Shown here: positions 47,767-57,690 of the stretch, one piece after another
Position numbering within the stretch: the stretch's first letter is position 1
How the letters are laid out: each line of letters opens with the position of its first letter
Assembly: GCA_030272155.1 (NCBI GenBank)
Contig: CP126196.1
Span: 4,526,501-4,590,500 of the forward strand
Origin: Tetradesmus obliquus
Taxonomy: Eukaryota; Chlorophyta; Chlorophyceae; Sphaeropleales; Scenedesmaceae
Direction: 5' to 3'
DNA: 64,000 nucleotides
Program-made: the position numbers and the translations under genes
The notes under the pieces: generated by a model
Database searches by the model: none
What the model was told of the DNA's origin: nothing
What the model saw: only the letters and a program-made list of their open reading frames with translations

Positions 47767-48778
47767 ACAGACGTGGTGGTGTTCCTGTCCCGCAACCTGG
47801 AGTACTGCAGCTACGGCGCCAGCAGCCTCTTCCTCACCGACGACTTTGACGAGCTGGAGCAGAAGTACAACCAGGTGGGGCAATTGAAAAGTCAGCAAGA
47901 AATGAGGAATTGTTGTGCAGTGATTCGAGTTTGTGCAATGACAGTGGCGACTTTGACGAGCTGGAGCAGAAGTACAACCAGGTGGGGGTGGGCTGTGCAC
48001 GCTTTTTTGAAAGGGCATTGCTGTCGAATGAAAAGCCTGTATGATCTAAAAGGCATATGCCTTGTGCTGATGACTGTGACGAGCTGGAGCAGAAGTACAA
48101 CCAGGTGGGGCTTCAGGGCAGGATTTACTGCCTAACCCATATTGTGTTCTTGGTCACTTGGCCGTGCTGAGGTTTGTGCATTGATTGTGATGACAACTCT
48201 GACGAGCTGGAGCAGAAGTACCACCAGGTGGGGCTGATGCAGGGATTCCTGCGTCAAACAAACAGCCTGTTTCCACACGACCAGGTGGGGCCCATGTGTC
48301 AGATCCTTGCATGAAAAGCTCAGACTACTGCAGGGTGTGATAAGCGTAGCAGGAGCAACTGCGTAGGGTGTGCCAGCATGCTTGCAGACTTACTAAATGG
48401 GCGACTCAGTTCTCAAATGTACCATGCTGCTGCTGCTTGCTGCACGCAGGCCAGCATCAACGAGCGAGCCAAGTTCAAGGAGGAGACGCTGAGCAATGTG
48501 GGCGGCCGCGTGCTCACCACATCACTCAAGGAGAGTGGCGCAGGTGGGCAGCCTTTTGCACGGTGTTGGGCAGCAGCTGAGGTATTGGTGTGCGGCTGCT
48601 CAATATAGAAGCATATCGCACGGGCAGCAGTTGATGGCAGCTGCTTGGCCGTCACATGCTGCTCTCATATACACCACTCACATGGGGCTCTTGCATTGCG
48701 GATGATTTACGACACATCCATCCCATCCACACAATTGATCGATCTGTCACTGTGCACAACTGTATGTTCTGACGTTGT

Positions 48779-48834
<56 letters not shown>

Positions 48835-49538
48835 GCAGACGTGGGCCTGGACAAGTGGCTATGCGTCAGTCCCTCCCCTCCGTATTTGTCACCTGAGCTG
48901 TTGCTGCAATCTTCATAACCTGCTATGTGTCGTTTGTCTGCTGCTGCCGCAGATGTGGGCCTGGACAAGTGGCTGTGCGTCACGCTCATCATGGCTGCTG
49001 AGGCCGAAGTGAAGCTGCCCAAGATCCGCAGCCTCGCGGTGCGTGCTGCTGTGATCTGCATGTACGTTGGTGCTAGTTTTAAGGGAGAGTAGCGTGTTGC
49101 TGCAGCTGCAGTCGCTTGCTGGTTTATTCCCGCAAGTGCTGTGGCTGCAGATCTGCCGTTGCTTGCAAGTTCATGTTTACATGGGCGGGTTATCACCATG
49201 CCGTGCTGACGCCGCCGCGTCTGCTCCTGTTTTGCTACACTATTCACCTTTCTTCACCTCACAGGACCTGCAGCAGTCGCTGAGCCTAGGCAGCCTCCCT
49301 CCTGATGCCATTGCGGCTGTGGAGCTGACAGTGCTGCTGCTGCTGCTGCTGCTGCTTTTGTCATCGTCGTGCTGTTGGTCTGTGTTTGTAGGATCTGCAG
49401 CAGTCGCTGAGCCTGTTGGGCAGCCTCCCGCCTGATGCCATCGTGGCCGTGGAGCTGCTGTGGACCCCCCAGGAGTCTGGAGACAGCTACAGCAAGGACG
49501 AGCTGCTGCGCGACTACCCCAAGCTGGCCAACCTGTAA
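46094..49538 (+). CDS. DUF1517 (PF07466) protein, FLAP1-like, probably plastid
   Basis: Exons 46094-46174, 46375-46572, 47057-47159, 47771-47874, 48450-48543, 48953-49038 and 49392-49538 join in frame to 270 residues ending in TAA. Family landmarks in order: VFGQVEKFQRELDRIA, the SRNLEYCSYGASS turn, INERAKFKEETLSNVGGR, LDKWLCVTLIMAAEAEVKLP, LLGSLPPDAIVAVELLWTPQ, SKDELLRDYPKLANL. The plant homologue with this domain (Arabidopsis FLAP1) acts in acclimation to fluctuating light at plastid membranes; the same role is inferred here. The N-terminus is basic and Ser/Ala-rich like a transit peptide. The first exon is the least certain, chosen because its GTGAGC donor keeps phase. Echoes accompany almost every exon. 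Confidence 0.87.
46812..47095 (+). repeat. Echoed acceptor and simple repeats before DUF1517 exon 3
   Basis: The exon start at 47057 (VGVFGQVEKF) has an echo at about 46893-46925 (VGVFGQVEKFPRQL). Between them lie short tandem units, CTTGTCTAACAGAGCTATTGC-like twice near 46820-46863 and AAACCCTTTGCTGTGCTG-like several times at 46970-47045. Confidence 0.82.
47105..47385 (+). repeat. Echo of DUF1517 exon 3 donor edge
   Basis: The exon end (IASLLDSDDEEAMGELVHG plus GTGCG) recurs at about 47320-47378 as IASLGIDDEEAMSELVHG. Confidence 0.85.
47618..48290 (+). repeat. Echoes on both sides of DUF1517 exon 4
   Basis: Acceptor side: 47620-47665 (DVVFLSDSLAYCSHGRI) mirrors the real start at 47771 (DVVVFLSRNLEYCSYGA), each after a CTG-rich tract. 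Donor side: FDELEQKYNQ with GTGGGG at 47874/47875 is repeated at about 47948-47985, 48075-48112 and 48195-48232, and partly near 48278. The copies keep the CCAGGTGGGG donor. Confidence 0.9.
48779..48985 (+). repeat. CTG tract and echoed acceptor of DUF1517 exon 6
   Basis: About 17 CTG triplets (48780-48832) run into GCCGCAG and an echo of the exon start (DVGLDKWLCV becomes DVGLDKWLCVS). The real exon follows at 48953 with the same GCCGCAG acceptor. Confidence 0.88.
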
Positions 49539-49762
49539 GGTTTTGCACTAGAGGCTGAACCCTTGGGTTTGAATCAGAGGCTGTGTGGGGGAGACAGCTA
49601 CAGCAAGGACGAGCTGCTGAGCGACTACCCCAAGCTGGCCAACCTGTAGGTTTTTGAATCTAACGTAAAACATTACGTGATGGCGGCAGCTGCAGCAGGC
49701 GGGAGAAGGTTACAGCACGGAGTAGCTGCAGAAAGGAACCTCCCAAGCTGGTTCACCTGTAG
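49258..49762 (+). repeat. Echoes on both sides of the last DUF1517 exon
   Basis: Acceptor side: 49262-49330 (DLQQSLSLGSLPPDAIAAVE) precedes the real 49392-49455. Stop side: GDSYSKDELL-DYPKLANL with its stop is repeated at about 49588-49650 (near identical, ending TAG) and in decayed form at about 49695-49762. Confidence 0.92.
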
Positions 49763-52700
49763 ATTCTGCGAAAGAACTCAACAGTCTCGTCTAATTTAGT
49801 GTGCCATCAGCATTGATGCAAATACTTTGAGTGCAATAGGGTGCAGATGTGGGGTGTGTGCAGCGTTCTCGTCAGTCAGCAGATGGCCATACTGGCAGTT
49901 TGCATCAGTTGTTCAGGTGTCAGACTATTCTCACACCTTGAGCTGTAGCTGGCAGGTTCGTAACTGCATGATTGCAGCAGTAGCTAGGTAGGCAGCTGTT
50001 GAGTGATTTGGATTCTGCATCGCCCCTGCGCGGGCATGTGCTGTGCACTCTCTGGATGTTGCACAGTGGTGGCATCTGGATGCAGTACAAGCAGCACCCT
50101 GCTTCGCGATGGTTGTGTTATACGAGAGCAACACAACAGTCGTGAAGCAGGGTATCCTAACTGGTTTGGACAGCAATGGTCATGACAAGTCCCATAGATT
50201 GGGGACAGTCTGGTGTTTACAGGCATTGGGTTGCTTAAGCTTGTGTGTTGGATGTTCAAAAAGCACAGCACGGTGCTGCTGGTAACAACATCGACCACAT
50301 AGTGCAGCTGCAATGTGCAGACTCATGTGCCATAGCCTGTGGCACATGTGCGCCGCACGCGTGTAGCACACACACAGCAGTTGCTATTTTGTCACTGTGC
50401 ACTTCTGGTCATGCAGCACAGCCGATGAGCGCCGCGACCGTCGCCTTTTCAGCAAGGTACTATCAGCATTACACAGCATGCGTGAACATGCCACAAGCCC
50501 TGCGATTGTGTTGCATCGCTCTGAAAAGCATGTGCTTCGTTCACGTTCAGCCGCAAATGCACACTGGTCGCACACAGCTAGCATTTGAGCAACGCGCAGG
50601 ATATGCATGCCTTCACGCCAAGTTGGCGGCATGCGCAGATCTGCTGCTGCAAGCTGCCCAACTGCTGCCAACAGCAGTGTTTCTGCAACCCCTAGGCGCT
50701 GGCCTGTCGCCGCCATCACAGTTAACAAACAACAAAAAGCATGACCAGAAACCCTGGGTGTGACCCTATCGCCATGAAATGATGTCAAGAATGCTATTCT
50801 ACAGTCAGGCATGCGTTTGTCGGTGGCTCTGCCAAACCAGCAGCCACCAGGAGGTGAATCAACAGACACGCCAATAACACGCAGCAGACTAAATGCAGTT
50901 TTGGTGCAAAGCTTCACAGTACTTTCTTGTCGCTGAGCAGATAAAAAGCACCACCGTCAGAGCAGCACGTGCTTGTGTGCTCAGTTGCACCACAAACACA
51001 CTGCGCCAGTGATTTGCGCGCAGCTGCATGACAGCAACCTACAGCCAAGTACACATGCTGTGTGGAGCCACAGCAATTGCAAGGTGGCCACATGAACGTG
51101 CGACTGCAACTGCGACTGCAGCTTTGCCCATGCACATTATGCGCCTGTGCTGCTGCTGCTGCTGCTGCTGCAACCTCCCCGCAGCTCAATCTCCCAACCG
51201 CAGGCAGCCCCCTGCTGCTGTTGTTGCTGCTGACCCTTCAACAGCTGCAGTGGCTCAGAGCGCTTACAGCTGCCACCTGCTGCTGCCAAAACAGCCAACT
51301 GCACTGCCGCTGCTGCTCAAGCGCACGACGCCAGTTCCACAATGTAGGCCAGTTTGCAGGCCACACAGGCCAGCGGCAGCAGCAGCAGCAGATATCAGCT
51401 TGTCTGCGAGCTGCTGCAGCTCCGGCTGCTGCTGCAGCTTCGGCTGCTGCTGCATCTCCAACTGCTGCTACAGCCCCGGCTGCTGCTGCTGCTGCTGCAG
51501 CAGCAGTTCCAACTGTTGCTGCTGCTCCAGCCGCAGTCGCAGCTGCTGCCAGCTTCACAGCGCCAGCCCAAACACTGTGGTTATGCAGTACATGGTTTTG
51601 TTCTCCCACCGCACTGTCCGGCTGCCGTCTGTGGTGTTGTCCCAGTAGCATGATGCGGCAGTGTGCAGGCCAGCACCTGAGCCAGCAGCAGACAGTGCGG
51701 ATGCATGTCCCACGGCGTCAGTGCTATGGGCCGAATAATCAAAGTGCATGGGCAGGAACAGTTGGAGCTTGTATTCAACCCTGTAAATTTGTTTGGTGTT
51801 CAGCCTGCAGGCTGTTGACAGGTGCGTTGGAAGTGTTGTGCAATGCACGAGGCAGGGCAGTACTCGCCACATGTTGCAGTTGCTGTGTTGTTGTGTGCCG
51901 CAACTTGCCACTGTGGCATGGGCAGCAAGGGATGTTCAAGTTCTGTATGTGCGGCTGTGCTAAAGGCCCATGTGTGGCTGGCAAGCGGTACTTGCATTTG
52001 CTGCCCCCGCAGTTGCTGCTAGTTGAACTAGCGGTGGCAGCGCAGCAGCTCTGGCACAGCTTGCGCTGCCGCTGCCTTCTGCTGCACAGCTGCTGCATTG
52101 TGAGAGCTTTTGTAGCATGTCATGCAATGGATGCGCTTGGCGCACCTGTTTTCTGCATGATGATGCAGGTGACGACGTATTTGTATGGCTTGTTTAAGCT
52201 AGTCAGCCGCTTCATGCATCCCTCAAGGCAGGCAGACGTCCATTGACTGACCTGCACATGCAGCACCACACAACAGGAAAACTTGTAAGACACGCGACAT
52301 GGGCATGCCGAGGCTGCTGCTCGTCTAATGCTGAAGCATGACTGGCTGTGCCTTCATGCTGTTGCAGCACTGCTTGTTGTTGCCGCATGTTGAAACCTTG
52401 TGCGGCTTCTTGTGTGGGGGAAGGCAGGGGTTGGGAAACCAGGGGCACTGCAACCAGGGTGCTGACCAATTCATGCCCAGGTGCTTGAAGCAGTTGTGCT
52501 GCGCTGTGATAAACCCGTTGCTTTCTCTAGGTGCTGCATAGTCCAGCGCTGCTACTGACGGCAGATGCTTGACAGCACATGCTCACCTTCTGTTCACTGT
52601 ACTGCTGGTTCTGCAGCACACTGTCGATGCTCTCCTTGATTATGTTGCTAACGTCGTCTGGTGCAAAGCCAACCTGTGCAAAGTTAACATGCAGAAGGCC

Positions 52701-53180
52701 TGGTTACGGTTTGTGCCAACAGACAACAGTGCTGTTGCCCGCCTAGTGCCATCACTGCTGACGTTGCTGCTGAACAGTTTTGCTTGCCTCGTCAACGTTG
52801 GCACCTTGTTCCATCTGTATGATATATGATTATACTAGAACAGCTAGAATCGTGCACAACAATCGTCCGAGTCAGTGAAAGGGAGCGCGAGTCGATAACC
52901 TGCAGTGAATCAACGAACCGAATCCACGTTGTTGGAATACATCAAGTTGTGTGTGAGGGTCATCTCATCTTGGCCGATGCCTGTTTGAGTGGGGCCATGA
53001 TGTGGGCTGTCAGCACTTTGAACAGGACTGTTGTTTGGGGTGCAAAGCTCAGCTTTGCTGAGGGCCACAGTGTAGAAATGTGGCAGGCCGCCATGCAGCC
53101 TCCGAAAGATGCATCCTACCTCTCTCTGCAGTTGTACTACACCTGATTGCAGGTGACCCACCCAAACACTGTCAGCAGTC
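49763..53180. other. Gene-poor stretch between DUF1517 and methyltransferase genes
   Basis: Several long frames exist (for example plus 51062-52246 and minus 50384-50917). Their translations are Cys/Leu/Ala-rich readings of CTG/CAG-type sequence and match nothing I recognise. A dense CTG/CAG imperfect region lies at 51145-51560. No gene is called. Confidence 0.4.
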
Positions 53181-56087
53181 ATGGCTGCCGCTGCTGCTGC
53201 TGGCGCCAGCCATCATTGCCTGCCATGCGCCTCCAGACAGCACACTCTTTCAATACGTAAGCAAACGTTGAAGATTTCATCAAAGGCCAGCATAGCTCCA
53301 AGACAGTGTCGGCATACCCAGTTAGCCTGCAGCAGCTTGCGCCCTGCAGCTGCTGTTGCCAACACGCGGCTACTTGAACCCGCAGCAGTGGTCGCAGCAG
53401 CAAGCAGCACATCAGCAGCAGCACCTGAAGCTGGCGGACTCAACAGCAGGACCAGCAGCAGCAAGCAGGCTTTGCAGGACAGCAGCGACTGGCAGCAGCC
53501 GCTCCTGCAAAGCTTGCAGGACCCGCAGCAGCTAGTGCGCCTCACTCTGAAAGCCAAAATAACGACGAAGCCGGAGCAGCAAGTAGCAAACGTCAGCGAC
53601 AAGGCAGCAGCTTCCATCAACAGCAGCAGCAGCAGTGGCAGCAGCGGTTCTGTGGCTGCTGCTGCTGCAGCTGCAGTGGCAGCTGGCACTATGCCTTTCA
53701 AGCAGATGACTGTACGGCCTGTGATGCTCAAGGGCAAGCTGCTGGTGCAGATGTCAGTGTTGGACTCCCGCCAGGTGGTTATAAACGAGTTTGAACCCCA
53801 GATACGACAAGCTGAATTAAAGGGGGCCACCACTGATGTCACTTGGCAGTGGAGGCTGTTGATTGCACTGCATTAACGTGCCATTGCGGCACCTTGATGC
53901 GCCGCCAGCCAGCACTGTTTCAGCCAAACTGCACCCACATATGTTCAGACAATGAAAATCATGTCTGCAATCACTTATCCGTTGCTGCTGTGGCCCACTT
54001 GCAGGACACCACCAAGAACTACAGCCCCCAAGAGGCCGCAGAGCAGCTGCAGCAGCTGCTGCGCCTGCCGTGGCACAGCGGCTCACTGCAGACCCTAGCA
54101 TCCACCACCACCATCCAGGTCTCTCGCAAGGGCAAGGTTCTGCTGCAGACAAAGCCTAACCCAGCAGCAGCAGCAGCAGCGGATGCGGCCAGCCTCCCAG
54201 GACCCCTCAGCAGCAGCAGCAGCAGCAGCAGCAGAGGTCTAGCTCCAGCAGCAGCAGCAGCTGGTGCTGCTGGTGGGCTGATCTCGCTGCAGCATGACAG
54301 GGCCAAGGCGCTGCCCATCAACGGCAGCATCTCGGACCCTTTCCTGCAAAGGATCGGCCTGCAGACAGCAGACGGGCGCGTCAAGGCATCCATGCAGGTG
54401 CGCGTATGACACTGATGTAGCTAGGCCAACAGGCAAAGAGCATGAATGGGCCGGCCCAAGGGCTGAAGACAGAGAGAACGATGGTGACCTGTGTGCGGCT
54501 GTCAGTGGCATGAACTGCATGTTCGATGTCCCAAGCATGCTGTGTTGCTTGCAGGTTTCCAACGCTCTTGCAGGATGCAGGAAGCTTGGACATTCCACCA
54601 GTCAGAACCTGACCGTGCCTTCAGTAGTGCTGATGCTGCCGCTGATGCTGCCCATGGTGCCCCTGCTGCTGCTGCTGCTGCTGCAGGCCAAGTTTACGCA
54701 GATCAACGAGTTCCTGAAGCTGCTCATACACACAGGGCAGCTGGAGCACATGGAGCAGCAGCAGCAGCAGCCAAATCCCAGCAGCAGCAGCAGCAGCAGC
54801 AGCGCATTACATGTGCTGGACTGCGGCTGTGGCTCCTCACATCTCACCTTTGGCACGCTGCACTACCTGCACCATGTGCGGGGCCTGCCCGTGCAGCTGA
54901 CAGGCATAGACACAAATGCAGCACTCATGCAGCGCAGCAACCGCTACTGCGCGGACTTGGGCATATCTGACGTGGCGCAGTTCCACACAGCAGCGATCCG
55001 CAGCTATGAGCCGGATACAGCGCCTGATATAGTGCTGGCGCTGCATGCATGTGATACTGCAACCGATGAGGCACTTGCACTGGGAGTGCGCTTGGGAACC
55101 GGCGTGATCATGTCTGTGCCGTGCTGCCAGAAAGACCTGCACAGGCAGCAGGCGGCGGCCCAGCAGCAGCAGCAGCAGCAGCGGCCGGGCAGCAGCAGCA
55201 GCAGCAGCAGCAGCAGCGTAAACGGGGAGCTGTTTGACCCGCTGCTGAGTCACGGCATCTTGCGGCAGCGCATGCTGGACTTGCTGACGGATGGCTTCAG
55301 GGCGCAGCTGCTGCAGCTGGCTGGCTACAGGTGAGCACAACACAGCAAAACCTCACAACAGCAGATGCAGGCGCAGCCCAAAGGGTTGCTGCAACATATG
55401 TGGCTGTCATATTGCTGCATGTCTTGCAACGCATTAGCTGGTTACAGGTCAGCAAGGCGGATATACACAACACCGCAGCCAACTGCAGCACATGTTTGTG
55501 CTTCCATCTGGCATATACAGTGCTGCTGTCTTATTGCACCTCTTGCAACACAAAGCAGCGTTGAATTGTTTGGCTGAGGCAGTGCTGACAGACGTCACTG
55601 GTCCTGCACACCACTGCATTTATGTGTGGCATGTCGCAACCGCACATTTGTTATGACATCGAGCTGTTACAACCTCACAGCACACACTGTCAGCAGTGCC
55701 AGGCCAAGTTGATAATGAAACACTCTGTGGAAATCTGCGGCTGGTGCTGCGCTTGCAGGACTGACGTGGTGGAGTTTGTTTTGTTGGAGCATTGCAAACT
55801 TACAAACCCTGATCACTCCTGGTTGTAACAAACCCCCGTTTTATACCCGGTTCTTGACACCCACCTGCCCCCTGTCTTGCAGGACTGACGTGGTGGAGTT
55901 TGTGTCCACGGAGCACACGCCGCGCAACCTGCTCATCCGCGCGGTGCGGCAGCAGCGGCCGCTGCCAGAGGCTGACCTGACAAGGCTTGCAGGGCAGTAC
56001 AGTGCTCTGAAGCAGTACTGGGGCGTGACGCCACACCTGGAGAAGCTAATGCGGGAGGATGGCACACTGCCTGCTGTGCTGCAGTGA
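53181..56087 (+). CDS. SAM-dependent methyltransferase, Methyltransf_32 (PF13679) type
   Basis: Exons 53181-53774, 54005-54397, 54687-55330 and 55883-56087 join in frame to 611 residues. The N-terminus (MAAAAAAGASHHCLPC, then Ser/Arg-rich) could be an organelle-targeting sequence. The core matches bacterial-type class I methyltransferases of this family: IGLQTADGRV, KFTQINEFLKLL, SAM motif I LDCGCGSSHLTFGTLHYL near 373-390, LTGIDTNAAL, DIVLALHACDTATDEAL, the cysteine pair in VPCCQKDLHRQ, and DVVEFVSTEHTPRNLLIRAV. The substrate is unknown; relatives are suspected RNA or protein methyltransferases. Poly-Gln/Ser/Ala inserts interrupt the conserved blocks, as CAG tracts do inside exons elsewhere here. 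The gene looks intact. Confidence 0.88.
55755..55920 (+). repeat. Echo of the last methyltransferase exon, acceptor side
   Basis: CTTGCAGGACTGACGTGGTG and a following TEH-like stretch occur at about 55754-55795 and again at the real exon start 55883. Confidence 0.9.
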
Positions 56088-56470
56088 TGTGGTACCCGGC
56101 CACACTGCTGCTGCAAACGCCGTGCTCTGCGAACGCCATGGGTGTGCAACATGGCTTTGGTTTTGGCGTTATTGTGTTTTTTTCTGGTTGTGTCAGTGCT
56201 CTGAAGCAGTACTGGGCCGTGACGACACACCTGGAGAAGCTCATGCGGGAGGACGGCACACTGCCCGCTGCGCTGCAGTGATGCAGCACCCTGCCGCACT
56301 GCTGCTACAAACGCCGTGCTCTGCCACTACTGTGCAACGTGGCCGTTCGTTTGGCATATTGTGTGTTTTGCTGGTTGTGTCAGTGCTCTGAAGCAGTACT
56401 GGGGCGTGACGCCACACCTGGAGAAGCTAATGCGGGAGGATGGCACACTGCCTGCTGCGCTGCAGTGACC
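56000..56470 (+). repeat. Three tandem copies of the methyltransferase C-terminus with stop
   Basis: The last about 85 bp (SALKQYWGVTPHLEKLMRED to LQ-stop) occur at 56002-56087, 56197-56282 and 56383-56468. Spacing is about 190 bp, with about 100 bp of 3' flank included in each unit. All three stay in frame and end in TGA; only a few positions differ. Confidence 0.95.
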
Positions 56471-57068
56471 TGCTGCTGCAACCGCTAATGTTGCATATAT
56501 GTTGAGTTGACTGGCTGGCTGGCTGTATGATGGATGCAGCTGTTTTTGTTGGAGGTTTGCTTGTTGTGGTGGCCCAACACTGGGTGTGGCATTGTGTTGG
56601 CATGCCTGCACTTGCACGCTGAAGTGCGGGCTGTTCGGCTGCTGTGCGCTCCTGCAAACTACAACCCACCCAAGCTGAGCAGCAGGCTACATGCAGATGC
56701 AGGATTAACTTGTATTGCCCCCTACTTGCAGTGTTTTTAGTGACAATTGCTTCACAAGCGTGTGCTTGCTTGTTCTGAGGCGGACGCCTCATCATGACAA
56801 GAGACACATGACAGTTAGTGTTGCTTGGCTTCTTGGTGGCATTATCATGCATCACACTTGCATGTTTTTCCACAAGGGATCGTTTGAGTCGTTGTCGCCT
56901 TGCGAACTTTGCTGCATCAAATTTCTGCGCCGTTTCGGCTCTGGAGGGAAAAGGCTCCGGGCTGCTTACGGAGGTCTTGGGGACACCTAATTGCTGTCAA
57001 ACATCATAAATGTCTCGATATTGTCTTTGAAAAACCGAAGGGACATGCATAGGCACGCGAAGTGACGA
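56471..57068. other. Intergenic region upstream of the subtilase gene
   Basis: Holds the methyltransferase 3' end and the subtilase promoter. No gene or motif identified. Confidence 0.45.
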
Positions 57069-57643
57069 ATGGGCTGGCGCGCCACAGCGATTGCAGTGGC
57101 CACTCTTATAGTGTGCCAGCAGCTTGCAACAGGCCAAAGAATACTTATCAGACATGATGCAGCATCAGCATCAAATGTTGCGCAGCGAGGAGCAGCAATA
57201 GGGCTGGAGCGTGTTTTGGTGTCGAAGGGCCTCACAGTGCTGGAGCGTAAAGCAGTAACAGGAAGTGGACGGTCTGGAAAAGAAAAGACTAAGCTACTGC
57301 TTGAAGAAGTGCAGAGATGGCCTGGAGTGCAAGCAGCAGAGGAGGACCAGCCACGGTGAGCAGCAGCACTGTGCAGCGCGCCTGTGCGTGAAAGGCATGG
57401 TAGCGCAGCACGACCCAAGTTTGCTACGCTGCATCAAGCGCGTACCATACATCAATTCGCCCCCCGTAAGATGCCGCTGCCACCACGGAGCACAGCGCAT
57501 GCATGCCAGCAGCATCATCTACCTGTCTGCCGTCTGCTGCTGCTGCTGCTGCTGCCACGGCGTGAAATCCCGTTGCCAGGTACCTCCACCGGCCACTGAA
57601 AGACAACCTGCTTGCAGCACATGCATGCAACATCATCTGTGTG

Positions 57644-57690
<47 letters not shown>

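Noticed and set aside
50384-50917. A 177-codon minus-strand frame
   Set aside because: No family resemblance, no supporting splice structure, no neighbouring exons in phase. I could not exclude it but would not call it.
51062-52246. A 394-codon plus-strand frame
   Set aside because: The translation is Cys/Leu/Ala-rich and follows CTG/CAG-type sequence. There are no recognisable motifs, and overlapping frames are similarly open.
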